6,762 nt of DNA from Prolixibacteraceae bacterium (GCA_007116765.1 SKHV01000293.1:1-6762); one strand, 5' to 3'; numbered from the stretch's first letter, positions 1 to 5,926 are shown. Notes: a model not told the origin generated them from the letters alone. Numbers and translations: made by a program.

Positions 1-59
1 GTCTCCAGCCCTACCCCTCTAGACTTTTGACCCGCCCCTCCCATTGACAGAGAAGTATT
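1..59. other. Non-coding left edge with a pyrimidine-rich tract; possible cos/packaging junction
   Basis: No credible reading frame is seen here. The plus strand is strikingly C/T-rich in two blocks (about 4-20 and 31-43, the latter reading CCCGCCCCTCCCA), unlike the AT-rich rest of the window. Read on the minus strand it is a G-rich stretch directly downstream of the HNH gene. In many HK97-type phages an HNH gene lies next to the cohesive-end site and the small terminase gene, so this could be part of a cos or terminase-recognition region. That assignment is inference from position and composition; the neighbouring genes lie outside the window. Confidence 0.3.
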
Positions 60-88
60 GACTGTAAATGTGCTTTATTTTTACAGTC
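60..88. repeat. Perfect 9-bp inverted repeat at the HNH stop codon
   Basis: GACTGTAAA (60-68) and TTTACAGTC (80-88) are perfect reverse complements separated by 11 nt. The repeat spans the stop codon of the leftward HNH gene (81-83). It can form a hairpin in the mRNA, but there is no T-run after the stem on the minus strand, so it is not a canonical intrinsic terminator. It may be an mRNA 3' structure or a protein-binding site. Confidence 0.45.
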
Positions 89-428
89 CTCTACCTGTTT
101 TCCTGCTATGACAAGACTTGCACAACGCTTGTAAGTTTTGTTTATCATCAAAAATAACACTATTAAAACGATGAGGAATAATATGGTCTACATCTGTTGC
201 ATCTTCCCTAATCCCTTTAGATTTACACTCAACACATAGAGGGTTTTTTGATAGAAAAATTTTTCTTATTTTTTCCCACCTCTTATCGTATCCTCGTTGG
301 TATGCACTACCCCTTTTTTTATCAGCCTCTTTGTTATACCTAGCACGTGTATGCTCAGGGCAGTACGTTTCTCTTGTTAGATTGTGGCAGCCCATGTAAT
401 TACATTCGCGCAGTGCTCTATCTGGCAT
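81..428 (-). CDS. HNH endonuclease (phage packaging-associated type)
   Basis: This encodes a 115-aa HNH-family DNA endonuclease. An N-terminal zinc-knuckle-like set (C9, C14, C23, H26) precedes a basic helical stretch (about 38-60) and the HNH core: a CxxC at C65/C68, the DHIIPH motif with H82 and H86, the asparagine N98, and CxxCH at C103/C106/H107. The four core cysteines would bind structural zinc; H82, N98 and H107 are the HNH signature residues. Small HNH proteins of this type stimulate terminase cleavage at cos in several HK97-like phages, and the pyrimidine-rich tract just downstream fits that role. I chose the ATG at 428 because ATAGGG (435-440) lies 6 nt upstream. An in-frame ATG at 455 (nine residues more) has no visible Shine-Dalgarno but cannot be excluded. 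A promoter at 486-514 reads into it. The main alternative is a free-standing homing-type HNH. Confidence 0.88.
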   Translation of the reverse strand: MPDRALRECNYMGCHNLTRETYCPEHTRARYNKEADKKRGSAYQRGYDKRWEKIRKIFLSKNPLCVECKSKGIREDATDVDHIIPHRFNSVIFDDKQNLQALCKSCHSRKTGRGL

Positions 429-485
429 ATTGTACCCTATGTTATTGGTGTACATATAATATAATGAGTTAGATACGTATTGTTT

Positions 486-514
486 AATATACAGAGTTAT
501 TTAATTATAGTCAA
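486..514 (-). promoter_or_regulatory. Leftward sigma70-type promoter for the HNH gene
   Basis: On the minus strand, TTGACT (-35, 514-509) and TATATT (-10, 491-486) each match the consensus at 5 of 6 positions and are separated by exactly 17 bp. Transcription would start near 479, about 50 nt before the chosen HNH start codon. The -35 hexamer lies inside the operator-like site at 501-514, so a bound repressor would occlude it. Confidence 0.6.
501..514. promoter_or_regulatory. Operator-like site S1 at the HNH promoter
   Basis: TTAATTATAGTCAA matches the window-wide consensus TTAAYTWWARTTAR at 13 of 14 positions. It contains the -35 hexamer of the leftward HNH promoter. Binding by the adjacent repressor or by the small protein at 1168 is inferred from the shared motif. 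Confidence 0.45.
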
Positions 515-521
515 TCATTTT

Positions 522-535
522 TTAACTATAGCTAA
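522..535. promoter_or_regulatory. Operator-like site S2 upstream of the HNH promoter
   Basis: TTAACTATAGCTAA is a near-perfect 14-bp palindrome and matches the TTAAYTWWARTTAR consensus at 13 of 14 positions. Its centre is 21 bp from that of S1, about two helical turns, which suits cooperative binding of two dimers on one DNA face. Confidence 0.45.
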
Positions 536-576
536 TTTAAAATAGCAGATATATTGTGCAGATCTGAATTACAGGG

Positions 577-1056
577 TCATTTATGCTTTTGGAGCCGTAT
601 TGTTTCAGGTGCTACTTTAGGGATGGTTGATTGCTGTTGGGTGCTGTTTTGTAGGATACTTGTAAGTTTGTCGATAGTGTCAAAGAGCTGTTTTTTCTCA
701 CTCTGACAGGTCTCTACTATCGTTAATAGTCGTTCAGTGAGGTCTATGCTATTGCATACAGGTGCAGGTGCGGGTGTATGGTGGGTTTCTGCTGTTTGGG
801 GTGTATTGTTTTGGGTATTGCAAAACATCTCACCATCTCCTGTGATGAGCCAGTTTAGGTTTATTTCTGGTAGATTTTTCTTAAAACTGCTTAGAATTGT
901 ACTGCCAGGCTGTTTTCCAGCTTTTAAAATATTGCTAACATAAGCCGAACTGGTATCCATCATTTCTGCCAATTTAGCCTGATTTAGGCCCATTCTTGAC
1001 ATGATGAGCCTCAGCCTGCCAGCGATTCCACTCTCTACTTCTGTTTTTTTTGGCAT
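577..1056 (-). CDS. XRE/CI-like phage repressor without a peptidase domain
   Basis: This 159-aa transcriptional regulator has an N-terminal XRE-type helix-turn-helix (about residues 12-72). Within it, 'LNQAKLAEMM' is helix 2, 'SSAYVSNILK' is the recognition region, and the domain ends in 'NWLITGDGEMF', a common end motif of this repressor family. A Thr/Pro/Gln/His-rich linker (about 80-101) leads to a C-terminal helix with spaced hydrophobics (about 104-137: L106, L110, L111, V114, L124, I128, L131, I134, L135), a likely coiled-coil oligomerisation segment. No S24/LexA-type Ser-Lys peptidase domain is present, so RecA-stimulated self-cleavage is not expected. It is divergent from the early operon across an operator-bearing region, the position of a lysogeny repressor. 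No good Shine-Dalgarno or promoter is visible for it; the upstream sequence is only A/T tracts, so expression may be weak. Confidence 0.87.
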   Translation of the reverse strand: MPKKTEVESGIAGRLRLIMSRMGLNQAKLAEMMDTSSAYVSNILKAGKQPGSTILSSFKKNLPEINLNWLITGDGEMFCNTQNNTPQTAETHHTPAPAPVCNSIDLTERLLTIVETCQSEKKQLFDTIDKLTSILQNSTQQQSTIPKVAPETIRLQKHK

Positions 1057-1084
1057 TTTTAACCAATTTTTTTTAAATATATGT

Positions 1085-1113
1085 TTGACAATTTAACTTA
1101 ATTTTACTATTTT
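1085..1113 (+). promoter_or_regulatory. Main rightward early promoter (PR-like)
   Basis: A perfect -35 TTGACA (1085-1090) is followed after 17 bp by a -10-like TATTTT (1108-1113). Transcription would start near 1120, giving a leader of about 48 nt before the ATG at 1168. Operator S3 fills the spacer and S4 covers the end of the -10 and the start point, a typical repressible arrangement. Confidence 0.65.
1093..1106. promoter_or_regulatory. Operator-like site S3 in the PR spacer
   Basis: TTAACTTAATTTTA matches the TTAAYTWWARTTAR consensus at 12 of 14 positions, with the left half perfect. It sits between the -35 and -10 of the rightward promoter, so binding would exclude RNA polymerase. Confidence 0.45.
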
Positions 1114-1125
1114 AATTTAAGTTAA
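1112..1125. promoter_or_regulatory. Operator-like site S4 at the PR start point
   Basis: TTAATTTAAGTTAA is a near-perfect palindrome (one mismatched pair) and a full match to the consensus. The 17 bases at 1110-1126 match 5874-5890 at 16 positions, a link between two promoters 4.7 kb apart. Confidence 0.55.
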
Positions 1126-1167
1126 TTTTCTTAATAACACTATTATATAATAATAAAAGGGGGCTTT

Positions 1168-1410
1168 ATGAGTCAAATTAAACGTGGTGCAAAACCTCTA
1201 CCAAAGCATAGCGATACAGCGAAGTTGTTCATCAGATTTAAATTGTGCGGTCTTAAAATGCTAGTTGTGAGCCGTCAGTTGGGCATTTCTTATGGGAGTT
1301 TGAGGTATAAACTCATGGGCCACGTTGGGTGGACTCCTGAAGAGTGGTCGGCTATCAACAAATTAGTAAATAGAGCAGAGAAGGACCACTTGAAACAATT
1401 TGATAAATAA
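1168..1410 (+). CDS. Small putative DNA-binding protein, Cro/CII position
   Basis: This encodes an 80-aa basic protein, the first gene rightward of the switch. Residues about 30-50 ('LKMLVVSRQLGISYGSLRYK') read as a helix-turn-helix: a helix, a turn at Gly39-Ile40-Ser41, then a recognition-like helix. The segment 'GWTPEEWSAI' (54-63) follows, as in Cro-type regulators, which continue after the recognition helix with a TPEEW-like helix. Start: ATG preceded by an A-rich plus GGGGG Shine-Dalgarno (1155-1163). Position and size argue for a Cro- or CII-like regulator that opposes the repressor at S3/S4, but no family is recognised with certainty. It ends 25 bp before the initiator gene, in the same operon. 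Confidence 0.72.
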   Translation: MSQIKRGAKPLPKHSDTAKLFIRFKLCGLKMLVVSRQLGISYGSLRYKLMGHVGWTPEEWSAINKLVNRAEKDHLKQFDK

Positions 1411-1427
1411 TTCACGATTTCGATTTC

Positions 1428-1432
1428 GAGGT
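1428..1432 (+). promoter_or_regulatory. Ribosome binding site that sets the initiator start
   Basis: GAGGT lies just 3 nt upstream of the ATG at 1436. The spacing is short, but this is the only Shine-Dalgarno-like site nearby. The longer frame would have to start at a TTG at 1400 inside the preceding gene, with no comparable signal. Confidence 0.5.
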
Positions 1433-1435
1433 AGT

Positions 1436-2122
1436 ATGCGGATAAAAATACGAGACTGGGAAGCACACTTTGAGCGCGACAGGACAAAACAGTGGAAATC
1501 ACTGCAATGGGTGCCTGTTCCTAACAAAAGGGGTTTTGGTTATAAAATAATAATGAAGCAACCTGATGGCCCTGAAATATTTGGAGTGTGGAATGCTATT
1601 ATACAAGAAGCGTCTAAGGTTGACCCTAGAGGTGACCTCTCAAAATACGATGTATACCAACTTTCTATTCTGCTAGAAATATCAGAAAAAAAAATAAAGA
1701 GGGCTATAGACTTTTTATCTGATAATTTGGATTGGATAGAAGTTGTAGGTAATCTTGACAGTGATGTCAATGGTCTTGACAGTGATGTCAATGGTCTTGA
1801 CGTTAACGGTAAGCGTAACAGCGAATGCTGTTCTATTCTATTTAGTTCTATTCAATTTAGTTCTATTTATGATTTATACCCGCGTAAGGTCGGAAAAACA
1901 GCTGCAATTAAAGCAATTCAAAAAGCGTTACAAAAAATTGGATACGATGAGCTGTTAGAGAAAACCCAACAGTTCGCTGAATCTGTAGCAGGTGCGGATA
2001 TGCAGTATATCCCTCACCCTGCTACTTGGTTTAATCAGGAGCGGTACAATGACCCAATAAATCACCAAGTACCTTACGGTAAAATCAAAGAGTTAAACGA
2101 GTATGATGTAAAAGATAACTAA
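1436..2122 (+). CDS. Phage replication initiator (lambda O-like organisation)
   Basis: This 228-aa protein probably binds the phage origin and starts DNA replication. The N-terminal part (about 1-105) is mixed helical with a winged-helix-like region ('DVYQLSILLEISEKKIKRAI', 72-91). A low-complexity linker (about 107-145) holds LDSDVNG twice then LDVNG, followed by a Ser/Ile/Phe-rich run. The C-terminal part (about 146-207) has 'YPRKVGKTAAIKAIQKAL' and 'IPHPATWFNQERY', a module frequent at the C-terminus of phage replisome organisers, probably contacting the loader or helicase. The linker is encoded by iteron-like and AT-rich DNA repeats, so the origin likely lies inside this gene, as in lambda O. 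The gene sits in the early operon after the Cro-position gene; the matching DnaC-like loader is at 5104. It was recognised by architecture, not by full homology. Confidence 0.8.
   Translation: MRIKIRDWEAHFERDRTKQWKSLQWVPVPNKRGFGYKIIMKQPDGPEIFGVWNAIIQEASKVDPRGDLSKYDVYQLSILLEISEKKIKRAIDFLSDNLDWIEVVGNLDSDVNGLDSDVNGLDVNGKRNSECCSILFSSIQFSSIYDLYPRKVGKTAAIKAIQKALQKIGYDELLEKTQQFAESVAGADMQYIPHPATWFNQERYNDPINHQVPYGKIKELNEYDVKDN
1753..1809. repeat. Iteron-like tandem repeats (probable origin)
   Basis: Two perfect 21-bp tandem copies (1753-1773 and 1774-1794) are followed by a shortened third (1795-1809). Each full copy contains the dyad TTGACA-GTGA-TGTCAA, i.e. perfect 6-bp arms around 4 bp. The repeats lie inside the linker-coding part of the initiator gene. 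Tandem dyad-bearing repeats here are what a self-encoded initiator binding site looks like; origin function is inferred. Confidence 0.6.
1840..1869. repeat. AT-rich 15-bp direct repeats beside the iterons (possible unwinding element)
   Basis: ATTTAGTTCTATTCA (1840-1854) and ATTTAGTTCTATTTA (1855-1869) are adjacent direct repeats differing at one base, with a related TTCTATTCT just upstream (1831-1839). The run is strongly T-rich on the plus strand. Next to iterons, such repeats commonly form the DNA unwinding element of phage and plasmid origins. Confidence 0.5.
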
Positions 2123-2148
2123 GTTTTAATTTTCTCAAGGATCTCAGA

Positions 2149-2313
2149 ATGTTAAATGGTCGATTTGTTTTAGAGGATGAGTATAGTAATAAAAAAGCGT
2201 GCTTGGAGCGTAAATTAAACCGCAAAATAACATGGTCTGATATAATCAAAAAAGGCATTGAAGCATACGAAATGGAAGCCAGTTTCGGCCCTGAGGAGCA
2301 AGACAATGGCTGA
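2149..2313 (+). CDS. 54-aa small protein, possible ribbon-helix-helix regulator
   Basis: This short gene begins MLNGRFVLED and ends GPEEQDNG. It has a good Shine-Dalgarno, AAGGA (2137-2141), 7 nt upstream of the ATG, and its stop region overlaps the next gene's start (ATGGCTGA, 2306-2313), so it is very likely translated. A basic helix-like segment (about 15-28) followed by 'TWSDIIKKGIEAYEMEA' (28-44) resembles the helix A / helix B pattern of ribbon-helix-helix proteins such as small phage Arc-type regulators. This is pattern-level only, and function is unknown. It sits 26 bp after the initiator gene in the same operon. Confidence 0.7.
   Translation: MLNGRFVLEDEYSNKKACLERKLNRKITWSDIIKKGIEAYEMEASFGPEEQDNG
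2293..2298 (+). promoter_or_regulatory. Ribosome binding site that sets the zinc-ribbon gene start
   Basis: GAGGAG lies 7 nt upstream of the ATG at 2306. This favours the 96-aa form over an upstream ATG at 2258, which would extend 16 residues inside the preceding gene without a comparable signal. Confidence 0.6.
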
Positions 2314-2596
2314 GACTACCATACAGAGGATATTAAGGGTAAAACGAGCCACACGGGGCATCTATCGCAAAACAGGCAAATTTGGAACCTGCACTCAGTG
2401 TGCATCGTTGACACTAAACGGCCAGTGTGTTTCATGCGGCCACGCTCGTGTATGTTCCTACTGCGGATGTGTACGGCAATCAGACGGCATTTATAGTAAA
2501 GTTGCGATAAGAAAACAATCAGGTATTACTCATGGTATTTGTGTTGATTGTTTTGTGGTCGAAAAACAAAAAATTAAAAACTTACTTCCGGCATAA
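2306..2596 (+). CDS. 96-aa tandem zinc-ribbon protein of unknown function
   Basis: The protein has a basic N-terminus (about 7-25, rich in R and K) and then four CxxC pairs: C29/C32, C41/C44, C50/C53 (with C55) and C79/C82. Two zinc ribbons are likely, 29-44 and 50-82, the second interrupted by a 25-residue insertion. Such small cysteine-rich proteins commonly bind nucleic acid or serve as adaptors, but no family is recognised. The start at 2306 was chosen for its GAGGAG site, and it overlaps the upstream stop by 8 bp, suggesting translational coupling. It ends 12 bp before the helicase-methyltransferase gene, so it may act with that enzyme or with the replication proteins; this is inference from position only. 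Confidence 0.72.
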   Translation: MAETTIQRILRVKRATRGIYRKTGKFGTCTQCASLTLNGQCVSCGHARVCSYCGCVRQSDGIYSKVAIRKQSGITHGICVDCFVVEKQKIKNLLPA

Positions 2597-2608
2597 GGGT
2601 TTAAACAG

Positions 2609-5107
2609 ATGATTTACAAAAAGTTTCTAGAATCTAAAATTTGTATGTCAAAAAAAAGTGGTTTTGATATACAAAAATCTGAAATAAATCAGATATTATT
2701 TCCGTTTCAACAAGATATTGTAAAATGGGGTTTGCAGGGAGGAAGGAGGGCAATTTTTGCAAGTTTTGGACTTGGTAAAACATTTATGCAAATTGAAATA
2801 TTGCGAATGATCCAGAAGTACGAACAAGGGAAACAACTTATAATTGCCCCGCTTGGTGTACGCCAGGAATTTAAAAAAGATGTTGCCACTCTTGGCTTGG
2901 AAATGCAGTTTGTTAGACGCTCAGAAGAGGTGCAGGGTGAAGGCCTATATATCACCAACTATGAATCTGTGAGAGATGGAAAGTTAGATGTAAATTTGTT
3001 TAATGGAGTGTCGCTCGATGAGGCATCAGTGCTCAGATCGTTCGGTTCAAAAACATACCAAACGTTTTTAAGTATGTTTAAAGATGTAAAATACCGATTT
3101 GTTGCCACCGCCACGCCTTCACCAAATAAATATAAGGAGCTTATTCATTATGCTGGTTATCTTGGTGTAATGGACACAGGGCAGGCATTGACAAGGTTTT
3201 TTAAAAGGGATTCCACCAAAGCAAACAACCTCACTCTTTACCCTCACATGGAAAAAGAGTTCTGGTTGTGGGTTTCAAGTTGGGCGATATTTATACAAAA
3301 ACCTTCTGATCTTGGCTATTCAGATGATGGCTATTTGTTGCCAAAGTTGCACATTCACACACACATGATTGAGTCAGAGGTTCGTTTGTTGTGTGATAAA
3401 GACGGACAAATGAAGCTATTTGCAAATGCGGCCTTATCCCTCAAAGATGCAAGCAAAGAGAAGAGAGATAGCATACACCTAAGAATAAACAAAATGATAG
3501 AAATTGTTAAAGAAAAACCTGAAGAGAATTTTTTATTGTGGCATGACCAAGAAAGTGAACGCTACGCAATAAAAAAAGCACTCCCCGAAACAACAGAGGT
3601 TTTTGGATCTCAAGATTTGGAGTTGAGAGAGAATAATGTTGTCAGGTTTAGCAATGGAGAAGTGAAATATTTAGCGACAAAACCGATACTTTCAGGTTCT
3701 GGTTGCAACTTTCAACGACATTGTTCAAACGCTATTTTTGTAGGGATCGGGTTTAAGTTTAATGATTTTATTCAGGCTGTCCATAGAATTTACAGGTTTC
3801 TACAAACAAAAGAATGCCACATTCACCTAATCTACACAGACACAGAGATTGAGGTTTATAGAACACTGATGCGTAAATGGGAAAACCATAAGGAGATGAT
3901 TAAGAAAATGACAGATATAATAAAAAAATACGGACTTTCTCACTCTGAGATGACTGGAGAGTTAAGCAGGTCAATTGGTATAAAAAGAATCGAAGCCAGA
4001 GGCCAAAACTACATAATGGCCAATAATGATTGTGTAGAAGAGTGTAAAATTATTGATTCCGATAGTATTGATCTTATCCATACATCAATACCTTTTAGTA
4101 ACCACTATGAATACACTCCATCATATAATGATTTTGGACACAATACAGATAATAAAAAATTTTTTAATCAGATGGATTTTTTAACTCCTGAGCTGTTGAG
4201 GATATTAAAACCTGGAAGAGTTGCCGCAATACATGTAAAGGATCGTGTTTTATTTGGAAATGTTACAGGGTACGGAATGTCTTCAATGGATCCCTTTCAC
4301 TGTTTAACAATTGAACACTACCGCAGACATGGTTTTATTTATTTTGGTATGATCACGGTGGTAACTGATGTTGTGAGGGAGAATAACCAAACTTACAGAC
4401 TTGGCTGGACAGAACAATGCAAGGATGGTTCTAAAATGGGCGTAGGTTGCCCTGAATATGTTTTGCTTTTTCGTAAACTCCCAACAGATCGGACCAGATC
4501 ATACGCTGATAATCGAGTAGAAAAGAGTAAGGAAGAATATTCGCGGTCGCGTTGGCAGATAGACGCTCACGGTTTCTGGAGGAGCTCAGGAGACCGCATG
4601 CTTTCACCTGATGAGCTTTCAAAATACCCGCCGGATGTTTTATCAAGAGTGTTTAAGGAATTTACAATTTCAAATGTTTACGATTATGAGCACCATGTAA
4701 AAATTGGTGAAAAATTAGACCTAAAGGGAAATCTGCCATCTACATTTATGACACTAGCCCCAGCATCTCATAATAAAGATGTTTGGCATGATGTAAATAG
4801 AATGAGAACTTTAAATGGTGACCAAACACAGCATGGCCTTAATAATCACGTTTGCCCTCTACAATTCGACATTGTTGACCGCATAATAAACAGATTTAGC
4901 AATGAAGGTGAAATTGTGTTCGATCCATTTGGTGGACTGGGAACTGTTCCCTACAGGGCCATTCTGAAGAATCGTAAAGGTCGTGCTGTTGAGTTAAACT
5001 CTGAATATTTTAAGGACAGTTTAAAATATCTCGAAGCTGCAGAAGTTAAAGCAAACATGCCAAGTTTGTTTGATTTTGAAGAAACAGAACAAGAGTTGGC
5101 ATCATGA
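2609..5107 (+). CDS. SF2 helicase-DNA methyltransferase fusion protein
   Basis: This 832-aa two-part enzyme begins with an SNF2/SF2-type helicase. Walker A is GLGKT (54-58), motif II is LDEAS (136-140), motif III is TATP (167-170), a motif-V-like 'SGSGCNFQ' spans 362-369, and motif VI QxxHRxxR spans 389-396. The C-terminal part is an SAM-dependent N6-adenine or N4-cytosine methyltransferase of beta order: motif IV first (TSIPF, 492-496), a middle region (about 600-745) that may recognise DNA, then a motif-X-like 'CPLQFDIVDRII' (749-760), the SAM site FDPFGGLGT (771-779) and 'AVELN' (793-797). Motif IV is SIPF rather than the usual (D/N/S)PP(Y/F), so the catalytic centre deserves checking. No nuclease domain is seen. 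It is probably a phage modification or anti-restriction enzyme that tracks on DNA. AAGGG (2595-2599) supports the start; its end overlaps the loader gene by ATGA. Confidence 0.88.
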   Translation: MIYKKFLESKICMSKKSGFDIQKSEINQILFPFQQDIVKWGLQGGRRAIFASFGLGKTFMQIEILRMIQKYEQGKQLIIAPLGVRQEFKKDVATLGLEMQFVRRSEEVQGEGLYITNYESVRDGKLDVNLFNGVSLDEASVLRSFGSKTYQTFLSMFKDVKYRFVATATPSPNKYKELIHYAGYLGVMDTGQALTRFFKRDSTKANNLTLYPHMEKEFWLWVSSWAIFIQKPSDLGYSDDGYLLPKLHIHTHMIESEVRLLCDKDGQMKLFANAALSLKDASKEKRDSIHLRINKMIEIVKEKPEENFLLWHDQESERYAIKKALPETTEVFGSQDLELRENNVVRFSNGEVKYLATKPILSGSGCNFQRHCSNAIFVGIGFKFNDFIQAVHRIYRFLQTKECHIHLIYTDTEIEVYRTLMRKWENHKEMIKKMTDIIKKYGLSHSEMTGELSRSIGIKRIEARGQNYIMANNDCVEECKIIDSDSIDLIHTSIPFSNHYEYTPSYNDFGHNTDNKKFFNQMDFLTPELLRILKPGRVAAIHVKDRVLFGNVTGYGMSSMDPFHCLTIEHYRRHGFIYFGMITVVTDVVRENNQTYRLGWTEQCKDGSKMGVGCPEYVLLFRKLPTDRTRSYADNRVEKSKEEYSRSRWQIDAHGFWRSSGDRMLSPDELSKYPPDVLSRVFKEFTISNVYDYEHHVKIGEKLDLKGNLPSTFMTLAPASHNKDVWHDVNRMRTLNGDQTQHGLNNHVCPLQFDIVDRIINRFSNEGEIVFDPFGGLGTVPYRAILKNRKGRAVELNSEYFKDSLKYLEAAEVKANMPSLFDFEETEQELAS

Positions 5108-5859
5108 ACAGTGCAAAGCAGGAAATACTGATCTGGCAAAACAAGATAGAGGAGATTGCAAACAATTTACCAGAGGATGATGTTTGCCCTCAGTGTAATG
5201 TGCATATTTTACAAGGATTGCAAAAGGTGTGTGCTCATTGCCAAGATGATAATCATCGAGAAGCGCGCAAAAAGTACATACATGAAAATATATTTAATAT
5301 CCTCAAAGAAAAAGGCGTGGGAAAACGGCATTTAGAATGTTCTTTTGATAATTTTGAGATCGGGAAAAATGAGAAAACGGTTTTATTTTTTAAGAGCATT
5401 ACACGCAATCTCACAGATTCAATTTTACTCTACTCTCCTACTCCTGGCAATGGAAAAACCCATCTGGCTACGGCTACCCTACGGAGGGTATTACTATCAG
5501 GGTATGAAGATTGCCATTTTGTTCCTGCTCCAAACATATTCTTAGAGATAAAACAATCGTATGGCAGCGGGCAATCAGATTTATCAGAAAAGTGGGTAAT
5601 TGATAAATATTGCGGGATAAATTTCTTAATTGTTGACGATATTGGAGCAGAGCGTGTATCTGATTGGACCATGCAAATCTGGTATATGATTGTTTCGCGC
5701 AGGGAGTCTGAAATGAGGCCAACTCTATACACGAGCAACCTCTCACTCAGTGAAATAAAAAACGTCCTTGGTGCCCGCATAGCTAGTCGATTGAGCGGTG
5801 GATATGTTTTTGAGTTGCTGGGGAATGATTACAGGTTAAACAACAGAAAACAGATTTAG
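5104..5859 (+). CDS. DnaC-like AAA+ helicase loader with N-terminal zinc finger
   Basis: This 251-aa protein is predicted to load the host DnaB replicative helicase at the phage origin, the role of DnaC or lambda P. An N-terminal zinc finger (C28, C31, C43, C46) precedes the AAA+ core: Walker A 'SPTPGNGKTH' (111-120, with K118 and T119), Walker B FLIVDD (174-179), a sensor-like TSN (210-212) and the 'ARIASRL' segment (224-230), which carries the arginines typical of the DnaC family. The P-loop lacks the usual first glycine (S111 where family members have G) but keeps GKT. The start is fixed by the 4-bp ATGA overlap with the methyltransferase gene (5104-5107), implying translational coupling. 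Its operon partner is the initiator at 1436, separated from it by the cassette at 2149-5107. No transcription terminator is seen after it. Confidence 0.9.
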   Translation: MNSAKQEILIWQNKIEEIANNLPEDDVCPQCNVHILQGLQKVCAHCQDDNHREARKKYIHENIFNILKEKGVGKRHLECSFDNFEIGKNEKTVLFFKSITRNLTDSILLYSPTPGNGKTHLATATLRRVLLSGYEDCHFVPAPNIFLEIKQSYGSGQSDLSEKWVIDKYCGINFLIVDDIGAERVSDWTMQIWYMIVSRRESEMRPTLYTSNLSLSEIKNVLGARIASRLSGGYVFELLGNDYRLNNRKQI

Positions 5860-5875
5860 TTTTTTTACACTGCTT

Positions 5876-5889
5876 TTAATTTAAGTTAG
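5876..5889. promoter_or_regulatory. Operator-like site S5 upstream of the second early promoter
   Basis: TTAATTTAAGTTAG is a full match to TTAAYTWWARTTAR and differs from S4 only in the last base. It sits at the -35 region of the extended -10 promoter at 5908-5916. Confidence 0.55.
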
Positions 5890-5907
5890 TATTTTTCTTG
5901 CATTGTT

Positions 5908-5916
5908 TGCTATAAT
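5908..5916 (+). promoter_or_regulatory. Second rightward promoter (extended -10)
   Basis: TGCTATAAT is a consensus extended -10 (TGnTATAAT), which can work without a -35; none of note is found 17 bp upstream. Transcription would begin near 5923, about 44 nt before the ATG at 5967. Sites S5 and S6 flank it. Confidence 0.6.
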
Positions 5917-5926
5917 TAGTTATTTT

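Larger units (their letters stand above)
1057..1167. promoter_or_regulatory. Divergent switch region (operator region)
   Basis: This 111-bp, very AT-rich gap separates the leftward repressor gene from the rightward early operon. It holds the rightward promoter, two operator-like sites and the ribosome binding site of the first early gene. The two TTAA-rich sites contain a 9-bp inverted pair, TTAACTTAA (1093-1101) and TTAAGTTAA (1117-1125). No convincing -35/-10 pair for the repressor direction was found; TATATT on the minus strand (1081-1076) is a possible -10 without a good -35. Confidence 0.7.

Noticed and set aside
60..88. Intrinsic terminator for the HNH transcript
   Set aside because: The 9-bp stem is AT-rich and is not followed by a T-run in the direction of transcription.
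737..943. Plus-strand 68-aa reading frame
   Set aside because: It lies wholly antisense to the repressor gene, has no Shine-Dalgarno, and its composition (Trp/Val/Gly-rich) is a mirror of the Pro/Thr linker of the repressor.
1146..1151. TATAAT as the -10 of the early promoter
   Set aside because: No acceptable -35 is found 16-18 bp upstream, and transcription would start inside the ribosome binding site of the gene at 1168.
1540..1791. Minus-strand 83-aa frame inside the initiator gene
   Set aside because: Shadow of the initiator gene; no ribosome binding site or family likeness.
1753..1809. CRISPR-like repeat
   Set aside because: The repeats are directly tandem without spacers and lie in frame inside a coding gene; iterons explain them better.
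5430..5780. Minus-strand 116-aa and 90-aa frames and a plus-strand frame (5345-5545) inside the loader gene
   Set aside because: The loader frame has zinc finger, Walker A and Walker B motifs; the others overlap it without motifs or start signals.
5859..5866. T-run after the loader gene as a terminator
   Set aside because: No inverted repeat precedes the T-run, so read-through into the next unit is likely.
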